This document shows positions 47,271-55,668 of a DNA stretch of 64,000 bases, piece after piece. The notes beneath the pieces were generated by a model. The model saw only the letters and a program-made list of their open reading frames with translations, had not been told where the DNA came from and did not search any database. How positions within the stretch are numbered: position 1 is the first letter of the stretch; every line of letters starts with the position of its first letter. Source of the stretch: Neobacillus niacini (lineage in GTDB: Bacteria > Bacillota > Bacilli > Bacillales > Cytobacillaceae); NCBI RefSeq assembly GCF_030817595.1, contig NZ_JAUSZN010000001.1, positions 3,870,001-3,934,000 of the forward strand. Direction: 5' to 3'. A program made the position numbers and the translations under genes.

Positions 47271-47354
47271 TCAATAACTAGTGGATACACTGGTGTTCTT
47301 AGGAATCTCCCGCTTCAAACAGACCATAAGGTCGTTAAGCGGTGAGTTGTTCAA
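47241..47354 (+). ncRNA. Candidate TnpB omegaRNA (right-end RNA)
   Basis: Starting in the 3' end of tnpB, the sequence folds into CCGTCG-GAG-CGACGG (47245-47259), ACTAGTG-GATA-CACTGGT (47277-47294) and a nested CCGCTT...GACC-ATAA-GGTC...AAGCGG (47310-47342), then GTTGTTCAA. This is the layout of omegaRNA scaffolds. The guide would be the flanking genomic bases from 47355. Confidence 0.65.
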
Positions 47355-47454
47355 GGTTGTGCAGTAAATTTGTTAGAAACCTTTTTATGTATTCTATGAT
47401 AAACTATGAACTTTTTAAAACAAAAAGGAAAGAAATGAAGCAACCTATTGGAAG

Positions 47455-47486
47455 TAAAAAATCCGGCCCAAATAATGAGCCGGATT
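47455..47486 (-). terminator. Intrinsic terminator of glnQHMP
   Basis: AATCCGGC/GCCGGATT with TTTTTT after it on the minus strand; it overlaps the glnP stop region closely (2 nt away). Confidence 0.88.
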
Positions 47487-47487
47487 C

Positions 47488-48150
47488 TTAAGACTGCTTT
47501 AATTCTAACCTACGCGCAACTAGTGACAAAGCATAATTAACGATAAAGTACATCAACGCCACAATTATAAAAACAGGTATCACATACGATCCTTTTTGCG
47601 CGTAAATAATTTGTCCGTTATGTAATAAATCCGGCAAGGCGATGACGACAGCTAACGATGTATCTTTAAGCAGTGAAATAAATTGACTGACAATCGGAGG
47701 TACCATTCTTCTCAGCGCCTGAGGCAGGATAATATAGCGTAATGTCTGGTTGTAGTTCAAGCCAGACGCGCGTCCTGCTTCAATTTGTCCTTTATGAATA
47801 GAGTTTAAACCGCTTCGGATAATTTCTGATAGCATGGCTGATTCAAAAACCGTCAATGCTGCGATGGCCGCTGTCGTTATTTCCATTTCGATCCCGATTT
47901 CGGGCAGTGCAAAATAGGTGAAGAAAATGATTAGCAGCAGAGGAAGGTTACGTATTGTCTCAACAATCACAGCAAGTAATGGAGAAACTACCGGTATCCG
48001 CGCGTATCTTAGAGTCCCTATAAGTCCGCCAATAATGAAGCTGAGCACGATTGAAATCGCAGCAACCTTAAGGGTTACTCCAAATCCTTCCAGCAAAAAC
48101 TTGAAATGTTCAGGTGTATATACTTCAATGAACGGTGCTAGAAAATCCAT
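47488..48150 (-). CDS. glnP: Glutamine ABC transporter permease GlnP
   Basis: The ATG at 48150 (GGAGGTG site 6 nt upstream) gives 220 residues; a GTG three codons earlier would overlap the ribosome site. It is a HisM-type polar amino acid permease with five spans and the loop EAGRASGLNYNQTLRYIILPQALRRMVPP, the ATPase contact. It is partnered with GlnM, the binding lipoprotein GlnH and ATPase GlnQ. The order glnQ-glnH-glnM-glnP is that of B. subtilis. It ends at a strong terminator next to the tnpB element. Confidence 0.9.
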   Translation of the reverse strand: MDFLAPFIEVYTPEHFKFLLEGFGVTLKVAAISIVLSFIIGGLIGTLRYARIPVVSPLLAVIVETIRNLPLLLIIFFTYFALPEIGIEMEITTAAIAALTVFESAMLSEIIRSGLNSIHKGQIEAGRASGLNYNQTLRYIILPQALRRMVPPIVSQFISLLKDTSLAVVIALPDLLHNGQIIYAQKGSYVIPVFIIVALMYFIVNYALSLVARRLELKQS

Positions 48151-48164
48151 CTTGCGCACCTCCC

Positions 48165-48803
48165 TTAATTACTTCTTGCTAAGCGTTTTTCTAAATATCC
48201 TACGCCAAGACTTAAAGGTATAGTTAATATTAAATAAAATAAGGCAACGAAAACATAGGTATCAAAGGTTACGTACGTTTTTGCAGATATTAAATCCCCC
48301 TGATACATTAAATCCCCTCCTGCAACAACTGCTAACAAGGATGAATTTTTAACTAAATTGATAAATTGGTTGCCCAGAGGGGGGATAACGATCTTTATAG
48401 CCTGAGGGAGTATAACTATTCTCATTGCCTGGCCGTAAGTTAATCCTGTCGAACGGGCAGCTTCCATTTGCCCTTTTGGTACAGACATAATTCCGGCACG
48501 GATGGCTTCAGCGATGAAAGCGGCTGTATAGATAGTCAACCCGATTGTTCCTGCAGTCATCCCGCCAAAGTTACCAGCCAAATAAGCGAAAAACACAATA
48601 ACTAGTACAGGTATATTACGAATAAATTCAACATATGCCGTCCCCAACCAGTTAAGAGGTTTAAACGGGGAAATTCGCATAACAGCAAGAAGTGTTCCCA
48701 AAATAAAACTTCCTAATAAAGCTATTAAACTGGCAATTATGGTTATTTTTAATCCTTCTAAAAATGAATCCATATTAGTCGTTAGTATCGAGAAATCCAG
48801 CAA
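48165..48803 (-). CDS. glnM: Glutamine ABC transporter permease GlnM
   Basis: The 212-residue permease has HisM-type spans and the loop EAARSTGLTYGQAMRIVILPQAIKIVIPPLGNQF. It starts at TTG with a GGAGGAG site; an ATG eleven codons inside (NMDSF) is less likely. It forms the channel with GlnP. The gap to glnP is 14 nt by the chosen start and to glnH 90 nt; the latter may hold an intercistronic signal that lets GlnH be made in excess. Confidence 0.9.
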   Translation of the reverse strand: MLDFSILTTNMDSFLEGLKITIIASLIALLGSFILGTLLAVMRISPFKPLNWLGTAYVEFIRNIPVLVIVFFAYLAGNFGGMTAGTIGLTIYTAAFIAEAIRAGIMSVPKGQMEAARSTGLTYGQAMRIVILPQAIKIVIPPLGNQFINLVKNSSLLAVVAGGDLMYQGDLISAKTYVTFDTYVFVALFYLILTIPLSLGVGYLEKRLARSN

Positions 48804-48893
48804 ACGATCTCCTCCTAAATAATCAGGATGAGCTCACTCCGAAAGATTGCATACGGATTACGCCCATCCTGATGAGAAACCTGGTATTAATAA

Positions 48894-49700
48894 TTAATTT
48901 TTAATCCATTTATCCTTAATCTCATCGTACTTTCCTGAATCCTTCAGGCTTTTTAAGGCTTTATTCAACTCATCCACAAGCTCTTTATTCCCTTTTTTAA
49001 CAGCAATTCCGTAAGGTTCTTCTGTAAAGGTTCCTCCGACTAATTCAAATGATGGATCTTCTTCTGCCATACCGTAAAGAATGGAATCATCTGTTGTCAG
49101 GGCATCACCCTTACCTGCCTTTAGTGCTGTAAAGGCTTCAGCATAGTTTTCAAATTCAAGTACTGTTGTTTCAGGCGCTTTCTCACGAATATTGATTGAA
49201 GATGTCGAGCCTTTAACAGCAAGCACCGTTGTGCCTTTTTTCAAGTCATCAATGCTCTGAACCTTGCTGCCTTTTTTCACAAGCAATGATTGACCGGCAT
49301 CAAAATAAACATCAGTAAAATCAACTTCTTTTTTGCGTTCTTCCGTGATTGTCATCGTAGCGACAACCGCATCAACCTTACCATTATTTAAGAGACCTAC
49401 CCTTGTCTTCGAAGTAACTTCAACGAACTCGGGCTTAACATCCTTGCCAAACATTTCTTCTGCCAACGCTTTGGAAAGATCGATATCGAACCCTTCCACT
49501 TCACCTGTTGATGGATTTTTCAATCCAAACAAACGCGTGTCATGCTTTACGCCAAATACAATTTTTTTGTCTTCCTTGATTTGGGCTAGTACATCCTTGC
49601 TGCTATCAGTAGACACCTTGTCCCCGCCGCACCCGGCAAGAAATATGGCAGCCATTGCAGTGATTAACGCCATTTTCACGAAATTTTTTGTTTTGAACAT
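48894..49700 (-). CDS. glnH: Glutamine-binding lipoprotein GlnH
   Basis: The 268-residue protein has a lipobox LAGC with C24 as the lipidation site. The mature part is a polar amino acid binding protein: KIVFGVKHDTRLFGLKNPSTGEVEGFDIDLSKALAEEMFG, GKVDAVVATMTITEERKKEVDFTDVYFDAGQSLLV, GTTVLAVKGSTSSINIREKAP and AFTALKAGKGDALTTDDSILYG. R/D ligand positions for a glutamine or glutamate backbone are conserved. It delivers substrate to GlnMP. The ATG has a GGGGG site. Confidence 0.92.
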   Translation of the reverse strand: MFKTKNFVKMALITAMAAIFLAGCGGDKVSTDSSKDVLAQIKEDKKIVFGVKHDTRLFGLKNPSTGEVEGFDIDLSKALAEEMFGKDVKPEFVEVTSKTRVGLLNNGKVDAVVATMTITEERKKEVDFTDVYFDAGQSLLVKKGSKVQSIDDLKKGTTVLAVKGSTSSINIREKAPETTVLEFENYAEAFTALKAGKGDALTTDDSILYGMAEEDPSFELVGGTFTEEPYGIAVKKGNKELVDELNKALKSLKDSGKYDEIKDKWIKN

Positions 49701-49715
49701 TCCATTTACCCCCTA

Positions 49716-50444
49716 TTAATGATTTAATATACGGCTGAGAAATAAGCGCGCCCGTTCTTCACGAGGATTCTCATAAAATTCAGCCGGAACAGCCTCTTCT
49801 AAAATTCTTCCTGCATCCATAAAAACGATTCGGTCGGCAACCTCTCTGGCAAAGCCCATTTCGTGGGTTACTACGACCATTGTCATGCCTTCCCTTGCCA
49901 GGGTCTTCATAACATCTAGAACCTCCCCGATCATTTCGGGATCGAGTGCAGAGGTTGGTTCATCAAAAAGCATAATTTCTGGTTTCATTGCAAGTCCCCG
50001 GGCTATTGCTACACGCTGCTGCTGGCCACCGGAAAGCTGGGATGGATATGATTCGGCCTTATCTAAAATACCTACCTTCTCGAGATATTGTCTGGCAGTA
50101 TCCTTAGCTTCTTTTTCGGATTGGCCCAATACTTTCATAGGAGCTAGAGTGATATTTTCAAGCACGGTTTTGTGAGGATATAAATAAAAGTGCTGAAAAA
50201 CCATGCCAATATTGCGCCTTAGCTTATTGATATCTGTCTTTTTATCCCCTACAGATATCCCATTTACGGTGAGCGTCCCGTCGGAGATTGTTTCCAGGTG
50301 GTTGATACAGCGCAGCAGAGTACTTTTCCCTGAACCGGATGGGCCTATTACAACGACTACTTCACCTTGATTGATTGTGAGATTAATATCTTTTAAGACT
50401 TGAAAATCTCCATAAAACTTATTTACCTGATTAAATACAATCAT
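49716..50444 (-). CDS. glnQ: Glutamine ABC transporter ATPase GlnQ
   Basis: The ATG at 50444 has a full AGGAGGT site; a frame start 10 codons upstream is rejected. The 242-residue ATPase has Walker [13 protein letters not shown]-loop [10 protein letters not shown], signature [16 protein letters not shown], Walker [15 protein letters not shown] and switch [12 protein letters not shown]. It powers GlnMP. It is the first gene of the operon; glnH follows after 15 nt. Confidence 0.94.
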   Translation of the reverse strand: MIVFNQVNKFYGDFQVLKDINLTINQGEVVVVIGPSGSGKSTLLRCINHLETISDGTLTVNGISVGDKKTDINKLRRNIGMVFQHFYLYPHKTVLENITLAPMKVLGQSEKEAKDTARQYLEKVGILDKAESYPSQLSGGQQQRVAIARGLAMKPEIMLFDEPTSALDPEMIGEVLDVMKTLAREGMTMVVVTHEMGFAREVADRIVFMDAGRILEEAVPAEFYENPREERARLFLSRILNH

Positions 50445-50604
50445 GCTTGACCTCCTGATTACAATACCTATCAAATATCGAGTTTCTACTTTTAAAAATT
50501 TTCAGAATTAAGTAAATTATAGTCGCATTTTGTCAATACTGTCAATTCATGACAAATTACCTGTTTTTTATAGGCTTTTAATACTATCTTATATAGTGAA
50601 ATCA

Positions 50605-50638
50605 AAAAGAAACCTCGCCAATATAGCGGCGAGGTTTT
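50605..50638 (-). terminator. Intrinsic terminator of mtnKA
   Basis: AAACCTCGCC/GGCGAGGTTT stem with a T-run on the minus strand (TTTCTTTTT), about 105 nt after the mtnA stop; the rest of the 50445-50742 gap is AT-rich. Confidence 0.85.
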
Positions 50639-50742
50639 GCATCGTTAAAATACCCATTACTATGTCAAACCGAATGTTAATTTGGCTTTTAAATATTTGA
50701 AAAGCACTTCAAAATTTATCAATTCACTCAGTTTTAAGATTT

Positions 50743-51807
50743 TTATTTTTTAAACATTTTTGGCAGGCTTTCGGTATATGGTGCATACGCAATTCCATTT
50801 TCCGTAACAATCCCGGTGATTAATGAATGGTCGGTAACATCAAAGGCAGGATTGTATGTTTGAACACCCTCTGGTGCCATGGATTGCTCATACCACTTCG
50901 TTGTGATTTCTTCAGATGGGCGCAATTCAATATGAATGTGGTCGCCTGTTTCGCATTCTAAATCAATTGTAGATAATGGTGCGCAAACATAAAATGGAAT
51001 ATTGTAGTGCTGCGCGAGAATCGCAACACCAGATGTTCCAATTTTATTCGCTGAATCGCCATTTGCCGCAACACGGTCACAGCCGACTAGCACAGCTTGA
51101 ATTTTACCTTCCTTCATCACGATGGAAGCCATATTATCACAAATTAATGTGACATCTACTCCAGCCTGCTGCAACTCCCATGCTGTTAAGCGGGCACCCT
51201 GGAGTAATGGTCTTGTTTCATCTGCATAGACTTTGAAGTCATAACCTTTTTCCTGACCTAAATAAATCGGAGCTAATGCCGTTCCGTATTTGGCCGTTGC
51301 GATGGTACCAGCATTACAATGCGTTAGTAATCCCCACCCTGGCTCAAGTAAGGATAGTGCATTTTCCCCAATCGCTTCGCAGATCTTTTCATCCTCCGCA
51401 CGAATGTTTTCAGATTCCTCTTTCAGTGCTGCCTTTACTTCTGCCACACTTTTGCCTGCTTCGTGTTTAAATCGATCCTCCATCCGATTTAATGCCCAAA
51501 ACAGGTTTACAGCTGTTGGCCGTGAAGTAGCCAAGTAATCCTTCACCTTCTTAAATTCTGCAAAAAGAGCTTTATAATTTTCTGCAGTAGATTTCTTTGT
51601 TCCTAAATAGGCACCATATGCCGCTGCAATCCCAATTGCTGGCGCTCCACGTACCTTTAATTGATAAATTGCGTCCCATATATCTTCCATTTCCTTTAAT
51701 TCTAAGAAATTCGTTTCGTTAGGTAATACCGTTTGATCTAATAATACTAATGTATCATTCTCATCATCTAGTCTTACGGATTGTATGACAGTAACTGGAT
51801 TTCCCAC
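50743..51807 (-). CDS. mtnA: S-methyl-5-thioribose-1-phosphate isomerase
   Basis: The 354-residue protein has the MtnA/eIF2B-like motifs KVRGAPAIGIAAAYG, LLTHCNAGTIATAKYGTALAPI (catalytic Cys) and LVGCDRVAANGDSANKIGTSGVAILA (catalytic Asp). It isomerises methylthioribose 1-phosphate to methylthioribulose 1-phosphate in methionine salvage. The start is a GTG with AAAGGGG upstream. It is coupled to mtnK at 5 nt. Confidence 0.95.
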   Translation of the reverse strand: MGNPVTVIQSVRLDDENDTLVLLDQTVLPNETNFLELKEMEDIWDAIYQLKVRGAPAIGIAAAYGAYLGTKKSTAENYKALFAEFKKVKDYLATSRPTAVNLFWALNRMEDRFKHEAGKSVAEVKAALKEESENIRAEDEKICEAIGENALSLLEPGWGLLTHCNAGTIATAKYGTALAPIYLGQEKGYDFKVYADETRPLLQGARLTAWELQQAGVDVTLICDNMASIVMKEGKIQAVLVGCDRVAANGDSANKIGTSGVAILAQHYNIPFYVCAPLSTIDLECETGDHIHIELRPSEEITTKWYEQSMAPEGVQTYNPAFDVTDHSLITGIVTENGIAYAPYTESLPKMFKK

Positions 51808-51812
51808 TACGT

Positions 51813-53045
51813 TTATGCCCCTTTCACAGATGTAAGTTCTGCAGATTGAATCACGTTGATAAAATCAGTTCCAGTTTTAATGGAATCGCGATTTAATATA
51901 AATGTTTTTCCAGCAATTAAACAAATTTTTTCGGCACGGATTCTTGCTTCACGGTCCTCAATGGTAGTTAAATCCTTAACCTTTGCAAGTCCTATAACTC
52001 TTCTTAAAAGCTCAAGTCCTGCCACAGCTGCAGTATCTCTTAAAATAGTATCTAAATAATATCCCTTAAATCCTTCATAGCTTGCCACACGTTCTGTCGC
52101 TTTCTCATCCCAAGCTTTGTTGAATTTATCAGTAAATAAATTTACAACATCTTTAATCGTGGTGATTAGATAATTCAAATAGTCATCCCGGGTTTCCTCC
52201 CCTTCAATCGTAACCTTACCATTTGTATAAGCAAAAATAAGATTGGCAATCACATTCCCAATATCATAGCCGGCAGGTCCATAAAAGGCGAATTCAGGGT
52301 CAATTACCTTGGTAGAATCCTTTTTTATAAAAATAGATCCCGTATGAAGGTCGCCATGCAGTAACGACTGAGCATTTGTCATAAACTCAAATTTTAACTT
52401 CGCACTTTCTAGTATTAATTTTTTATCATTCCAGATGTTCTCTCTTACAAATTCCTTTGATCCCTCAAACACCTCATTTCGAGGGCAATCATAAAAAGGT
52501 TCTGTGTAAACCAAATCCTCTGTTATTTCACAAAGCTCGGGGTTTATGAATCGCTTAACAAGTTCTTTCTTTTCCTTATGTTCTACCACAACATCGGATG
52601 TTAATAATAAGGTATTGACTAGAAAAGTAGAAATATGGTCGGCAAAAAGCGGGAATTTTTTATGTTTTATTAACGCTGTTCTCATAATCTCATGATCGGA
52701 TAAATCATCCATTACCGTGCAGTTCATAATAGGATCATAGTTGTATACCTTTGGCACAAAACCAGGAGCTAGTTTGTATTGGAGTCCGAGGATTTCACTT
52801 TCAATCCGATTACGGTCCGGTGAAAGTTTGAATTCATCAGAGATTCGTGCCACCGGTCCTGCTTGTTTAATAATGATTGACTGATTGTTTTTTATATCTA
52901 CTATTTTAAAAACATAGTTTAAGTTACCATCACCAATTTCTTTACAAGTCAAACCCGCATCTTCTGGAAAGAGCTTGATTGCTTTTGCATATTCAATTGC
53001 GTCTTGTTCCGTCATGGTGAAATAATCAGCTGTGAAATCCTTCAT
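51813..53045 (-). CDS. mtnK: 5-Methylthioribose kinase
   Basis: The ATG at 53045 has GGAGGGG 6 nt upstream and gives 410 residues; a TTG five codons earlier lies in the ribosome site. The kinase shows CKEIGDGNLNYVFKI, KQAGP with the ATP lysine, the Brenner motif LLHGDLHTGSIF and VIDPEFAFYGPAGYDIGNV with the metal-binding Asp. It phosphorylates methylthioribose in methionine salvage. In B. subtilis mtnKA has an S-box leader; here the upstream 100 bp hold no S-box and an IS3 element begins at 53148. Confidence 0.95.
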   Translation of the reverse strand: MKDFTADYFTMTEQDAIEYAKAIKLFPEDAGLTCKEIGDGNLNYVFKIVDIKNNQSIIIKQAGPVARISDEFKLSPDRNRIESEILGLQYKLAPGFVPKVYNYDPIMNCTVMDDLSDHEIMRTALIKHKKFPLFADHISTFLVNTLLLTSDVVVEHKEKKELVKRFINPELCEITEDLVYTEPFYDCPRNEVFEGSKEFVRENIWNDKKLILESAKLKFEFMTNAQSLLHGDLHTGSIFIKKDSTKVIDPEFAFYGPAGYDIGNVIANLIFAYTNGKVTIEGEETRDDYLNYLITTIKDVVNLFTDKFNKAWDEKATERVASYEGFKGYYLDTILRDTAAVAGLELLRRVIGLAKVKDLTTIEDREARIRAEKICLIAGKTFILNRDSIKTGTDFINVIQSAELTSVKGA

Positions 53046-53132
53046 TACGTACCCCTCCAAATTATTTCTTTTTATAGTATGTTAATCCAAGGAGAGAGTT
53101 AGAACCGATTAATTCTAGGACAAATAAAAAAA

Positions 53133-53142
53133 CAGCATACTC
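53133..53142 (-). terminator. Left half of a terminator split by the IS3 element
   Basis: CAGCATACTC here pairs with GAGTATGCTG at 54647-54656 across the insertion. Before the IS arrived they formed a stem with a 5-nt loop followed by a T-run (A-run 53126-53132 on this strand), the terminator of the oxidoreductase gene at 54664. Confidence 0.82.
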
Positions 53143-53156
53143 TTTGGGTGAACTAT

Positions 53157-53203
53157 AACCCGAATAATGGACACTATTAAAAAAGTCCGTTATTCGGGTT
53201 TTT
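53157..53203 (+). terminator. Internal terminator at the left end of the IS3 element
   Basis: AACCCGAATAATGGAC/GTCCGTTATTCGGGTT with a T-run ends just before the transposase promoter region and would shield the IS from outside transcription. Confidence 0.78.
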
Positions 53204-53266
53204 CTGTGTCCATTTTATAGAAACCCGTTTATAATCATTTCAAAGATGTGAGCGGAGGACATAAAG

Positions 53267-53695
53267 TTGAGTAAAATTATTTTTAATGAGATTCAAATGA
53301 AGTTACTTGAACAGAACCCTAATGTACAACACGTATCTGAGCGTTCGATATCCTATAAACCAGAGTTTAAGGTTGAAGCAATTAAGGAAAATTCAAATGG
53401 TAAAGGTCCTGCCCAAATTTTTATTGAACACGGATTTGACTTAGAGGTAATTGGGACCGATAAACCAGGACAATGTTTGAAACGCTGGAGGAAAACATAT
53501 GAGGAGTTTGGAGAGGATGGCTTCTTCACAGAACGACGTGGAAAAGGAGCTACAGGTAGACCTTCTTCAAAGCCTCTTTCGGCGGAGGACAACCTTAAGA
53601 AAGCTGAAGCGCGTATTAAATATTTAGAAGCTGAACTTGAATTCTTAAAAAAGTTAGACGAACTCGAAAGGCAGGCGAAGAAGAAGAAAAAGTAA
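53267..53695 (+). CDS. IS3-family transposase OrfA
   Basis: The 142-residue protein starts at a TTG with GCGGAGGAC upstream. It has a helix-turn-helix domain (YKPEFKVEAIKENSNGKGPAQIFIEHGFDLEVIG) that binds the inverted repeats, followed by a leucine-zipper-like coiled coil with a lysine run at the end. At the end AAAAAG (53687-53692) and the overlap with orfB predict a -1 frameshift to make OrfAB. The TAA at 53693 ends OrfA alone. Confidence 0.9.
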   Translation: MSKIIFNEIQMKLLEQNPNVQHVSERSISYKPEFKVEAIKENSNGKGPAQIFIEHGFDLEVIGTDKPGQCLKRWRKTYEEFGEDGFFTERRGKGATGRPSSKPLSAEDNLKKAEARIKYLEAELEFLKKLDELERQAKKKKK

Positions 53696-54597
53696 CAATT
53701 TCAGAGAAGTATGCGCTTATTGAAAATACAATTCGAAAGTTTAATCTTAAACATATGGTGAAATTCCTATGTGAAAAGGCTGAGGTTAGTCGAAGTGGAT
53801 ATTATGCTTGGCTAAAGGCTGAGAACAAGCGTAATGAACGAGAAGAGAACGATTGGAAAGATTATGTGTTAATCAAGGAAATATTCGATAAGAAAAAGGG
53901 ATACGCAGGTGCCTTAACAATTAAAATGATTTTAGATAATGATTATTTTGTGGAGATGAATCATAAAAAGATTCGTCGCATTATGAGAAAGTATAATTTA
54001 GTAGCGAAAGTCCGCCAGATAAATCCTTATAAGCAAATGGCCAAAGCAACACAAGAACATAAGACCCTCCCTAACCTATTAAATAGGGAATTTAACCAAG
54101 AAGAACCTGGGAAAGTATTATTAACAGATATTACTTATGTGTATTTCGGTTCTTCGCAACCTGCCTATTTATCATGTGTAAAAGATGCTTCTACAAGGGA
54201 AATTATGGCTTACCATTTGTCCAAAACTTTAAAAATGGATCTGGTGTATTCTACATTGGACAAGCTCTCTGATGCACTGGGTGGAATCATTCATCCAGAA
54301 GCTATGATTCACTCGGACCAAGGGTTCCATTATACCCATCCAGAATTTCAAAAAAGAGTTAAAAAGATGGAACTCACTCAGTCGATGTCCCGTAAGGGGA
54401 ATTGTTGGGATAATGCCCCAATGGAATCATTCTTTGGGCATTTAAAGGATGAAGTTGACTATTCTTCATGCCAAACCTTTGAAGAATTACAAGAATTGAT
54501 AGGAAACTATATGGAGGAATACAACAATAGCCGTTATCAGTGGAGTCTAAATAAAATGACTCCGGCACAATACCGGAGTCACTTATTAGCAGCGTAA
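53692..54597 (+). CDS. IS3-family transposase OrfB (DDE domain, made by -1 frameshift)
   Basis: Entered by -1 slippage at 53687-53692 after orfA; an ATG at 53755 would also give a free OrfB. The protein has the IS150-like SRSGYYAWLK and YAGALTIKMIL segments, then an integrase core with DDE residues in LLTDITYV (Asp), IHSDQGFHYTHPEF (Asp) and NAPMESFFGHLKDE (Glu, 35 residues after the second Asp). The C-terminal YNNSRYQWSLNKMTPAQYR is typical. All catalytic residues are present, so OrfAB could be active. Confidence 0.92.
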   Translation, partial: VTISEKYALIENTIRKFNLKHMVKFLCEKAEVSRSGYYAWLKAENKRNEREENDWKDYVLIKEIFDKKKGYAGALTIKMILDNDYFVEMNHKKIRRIMRKYNLVAKVRQINPYKQMAKATQEHKTLPNLLNREFNQEEPGKVLLTDITYVYFGSSQPAYLSCVKDASTREIMAYHLSKTLKMDLVYSTLDKLSDALGGIIHPEAMIHSDQGFHYTHPEFQKRVKKMELTQSMSRKGNCWDNAPMESFFGHLKDEVDYSSCQTFEELQELIGNYMEEYNNSRYQWSLNKMTPAQYRSHLLAA

Positions 54598-54663
54598 ATA
54601 TTCTGGTCTTTTTTTAGACTGTCCATTTTATGGGTCACAGTTCAGGGAGTATGCTGGCTTTTA

Positions 54664-55656
54664 TTATACCAATTTAATACTATTTCCTGTTTTTATAGAC
54701 TGATAACAAGCCTCGATCACACGCATATTTTGAATGGCATTTTCGCCTGTATAAGATGGTTCGCCATCCTCCAAAATCACTTGCGAGAGATGCTCAACCT
54801 CAGCTCGATAAATATCGGCAACTATTTTCTCTTCTCTCGTTTCAGCTTCTTTGATGACAATAATAAGTCCTTCTCCCCCATGATTATCTGGACGGAATGC
54901 TCTTGGGACCTTTATCTGGCCTTTTGTTCCAATCACTTCATACTCTGCTCTAAAAACCGTGTCAAAGCTGCAATCAAAATGAGCGCGAACACCATTTTCC
55001 ATTTGCATATAACCAAAAGCAGATGTGTCTACTTTATAGTCAGAATCCATATTCGCTTGAACATGAACTTCTACTGGCTCAGACTCTATAATATTCCGAA
55101 TGGCATGGATGGCATAACAGCCAACATCATAAAGACTTCCTCCACCTTTAGATGAGTCCATTCTGACATTGCCTTCTGGCTGGGCAAGGAAAAACGAAAA
55201 GCTGGCCCTCATGTATTTAACTTCACCAATTTCGCCACTTTTGATGATTTCTCTCACCCGTTCATGCTGCGGGTGAAATTGGTACATAAATGCTTCCATA
55301 AATTTAACGTTCTTTTGTTTGCAAAATTCAACCACTTCTTGCGTTTCTTGTGCCGTTAAAGACGCAGGCTTTTCGCATAGAATATGCTTGCCATGTTTGG
55401 CCGCTTCAAGTGTCCACTTTTTATGTAAATGGTTTGGCAGCGGAATATAGACTGCGTCAATCTCTGGGTCTTGGAGCATTGCTTCATAACTGCTGTATGA
55501 CTTTGCAATATTAAATTGTGCTGCAACCTCTTCAGCTTTTCCACTGATTGAAGCAATTCCTGTGACCACAGCATTATTTGCCCTTTCAAATGCAGGGATT
55601 AATGATTTTTGAGCAATATTTGCGGTACTTAAAATTCCCCATCTTACCTTTTCCAT
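54664..55656 (-). CDS. Gfo/Idh/MocA-family oxidoreductase
   Basis: The 330-residue protein has a Rossmann fold start VRWGILSTANIAQKSLIPAF, the family motif HILCEKPASLTAQE with its lysine, and the substrate domain with GGGSLYDVGCYAIHAIR. It oxidises or reduces a sugar or inositol derivative with NAD(P). The closest feel is glucose-fructose oxidoreductase or trans-dihydrobenzenediol-like enzymes; substrate unknown. The ATG has a TAGGAGG site. Its terminator has been split by the IS3 element, 20 nt past the stop. Confidence 0.9.
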   Translation of the reverse strand: MEKVRWGILSTANIAQKSLIPAFERANNAVVTGIASISGKAEEVAAQFNIAKSYSSYEAMLQDPEIDAVYIPLPNHLHKKWTLEAAKHGKHILCEKPASLTAQETQEVVEFCKQKNVKFMEAFMYQFHPQHERVREIIKSGEIGEVKYMRASFSFFLAQPEGNVRMDSSKGGGSLYDVGCYAIHAIRNIIESEPVEVHVQANMDSDYKVDTSAFGYMQMENGVRAHFDCSFDTVFRAEYEVIGTKGQIKVPRAFRPDNHGGEGLIIVIKEAETREEKIVADIYRAEVEHLSQVILEDGEPSYTGENAIQNMRVIEACYQSIKTGNSIKLV

Positions 55657-55668
55657 CTGAGATTCCTC

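Larger units (their letters stand above)
45940..47354 (+). mobile_element. IS200/IS605-superfamily element with tnpB only (IS1341-like)
   Basis: A lone TnpB gene with no TnpA and a structured right end ending in GTTGTTCAA (about 47354). The left boundary is not resolved and lies somewhere in about 45940-46040. Such elements rely on a TnpA supplied elsewhere, or are immobile. Confidence 0.7.
53149..54644 (+). mobile_element. IS3-family (IS150-like) insertion sequence, 1496 bp
   Basis: Ends are TGAACTATAACCCGAATAATGGACA and the inverted TGAACTGTGACCCATAAAATGGACA. GGG at 53146-53148 and 54645-54647 is the target duplication. Inside are orfA and orfB with a -1 frameshift overlap. The element looks complete and recent. 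Confidence 0.95.

Noticed and set aside
50497..50511. CodY box upstream of glnQ (AATTTTCAGAATTAA)
   Set aside because: Only the left half fits the 15-bp consensus, with four mismatches on the right. A TGTCAATTCATGACA palindrome at 50540-50554 has the wrong length for a TnrA site.
53046..53148. S-box riboswitch ahead of mtnK
   Set aside because: None of the conserved SAM-I core was seen; the only hairpin is the split terminator.
53755..54597. Independent OrfB starting only at 53755
   Set aside because: The frame and conserved residues extend upstream to the orfA slippage site, so OrfB is better read as the -1 frameshift product.
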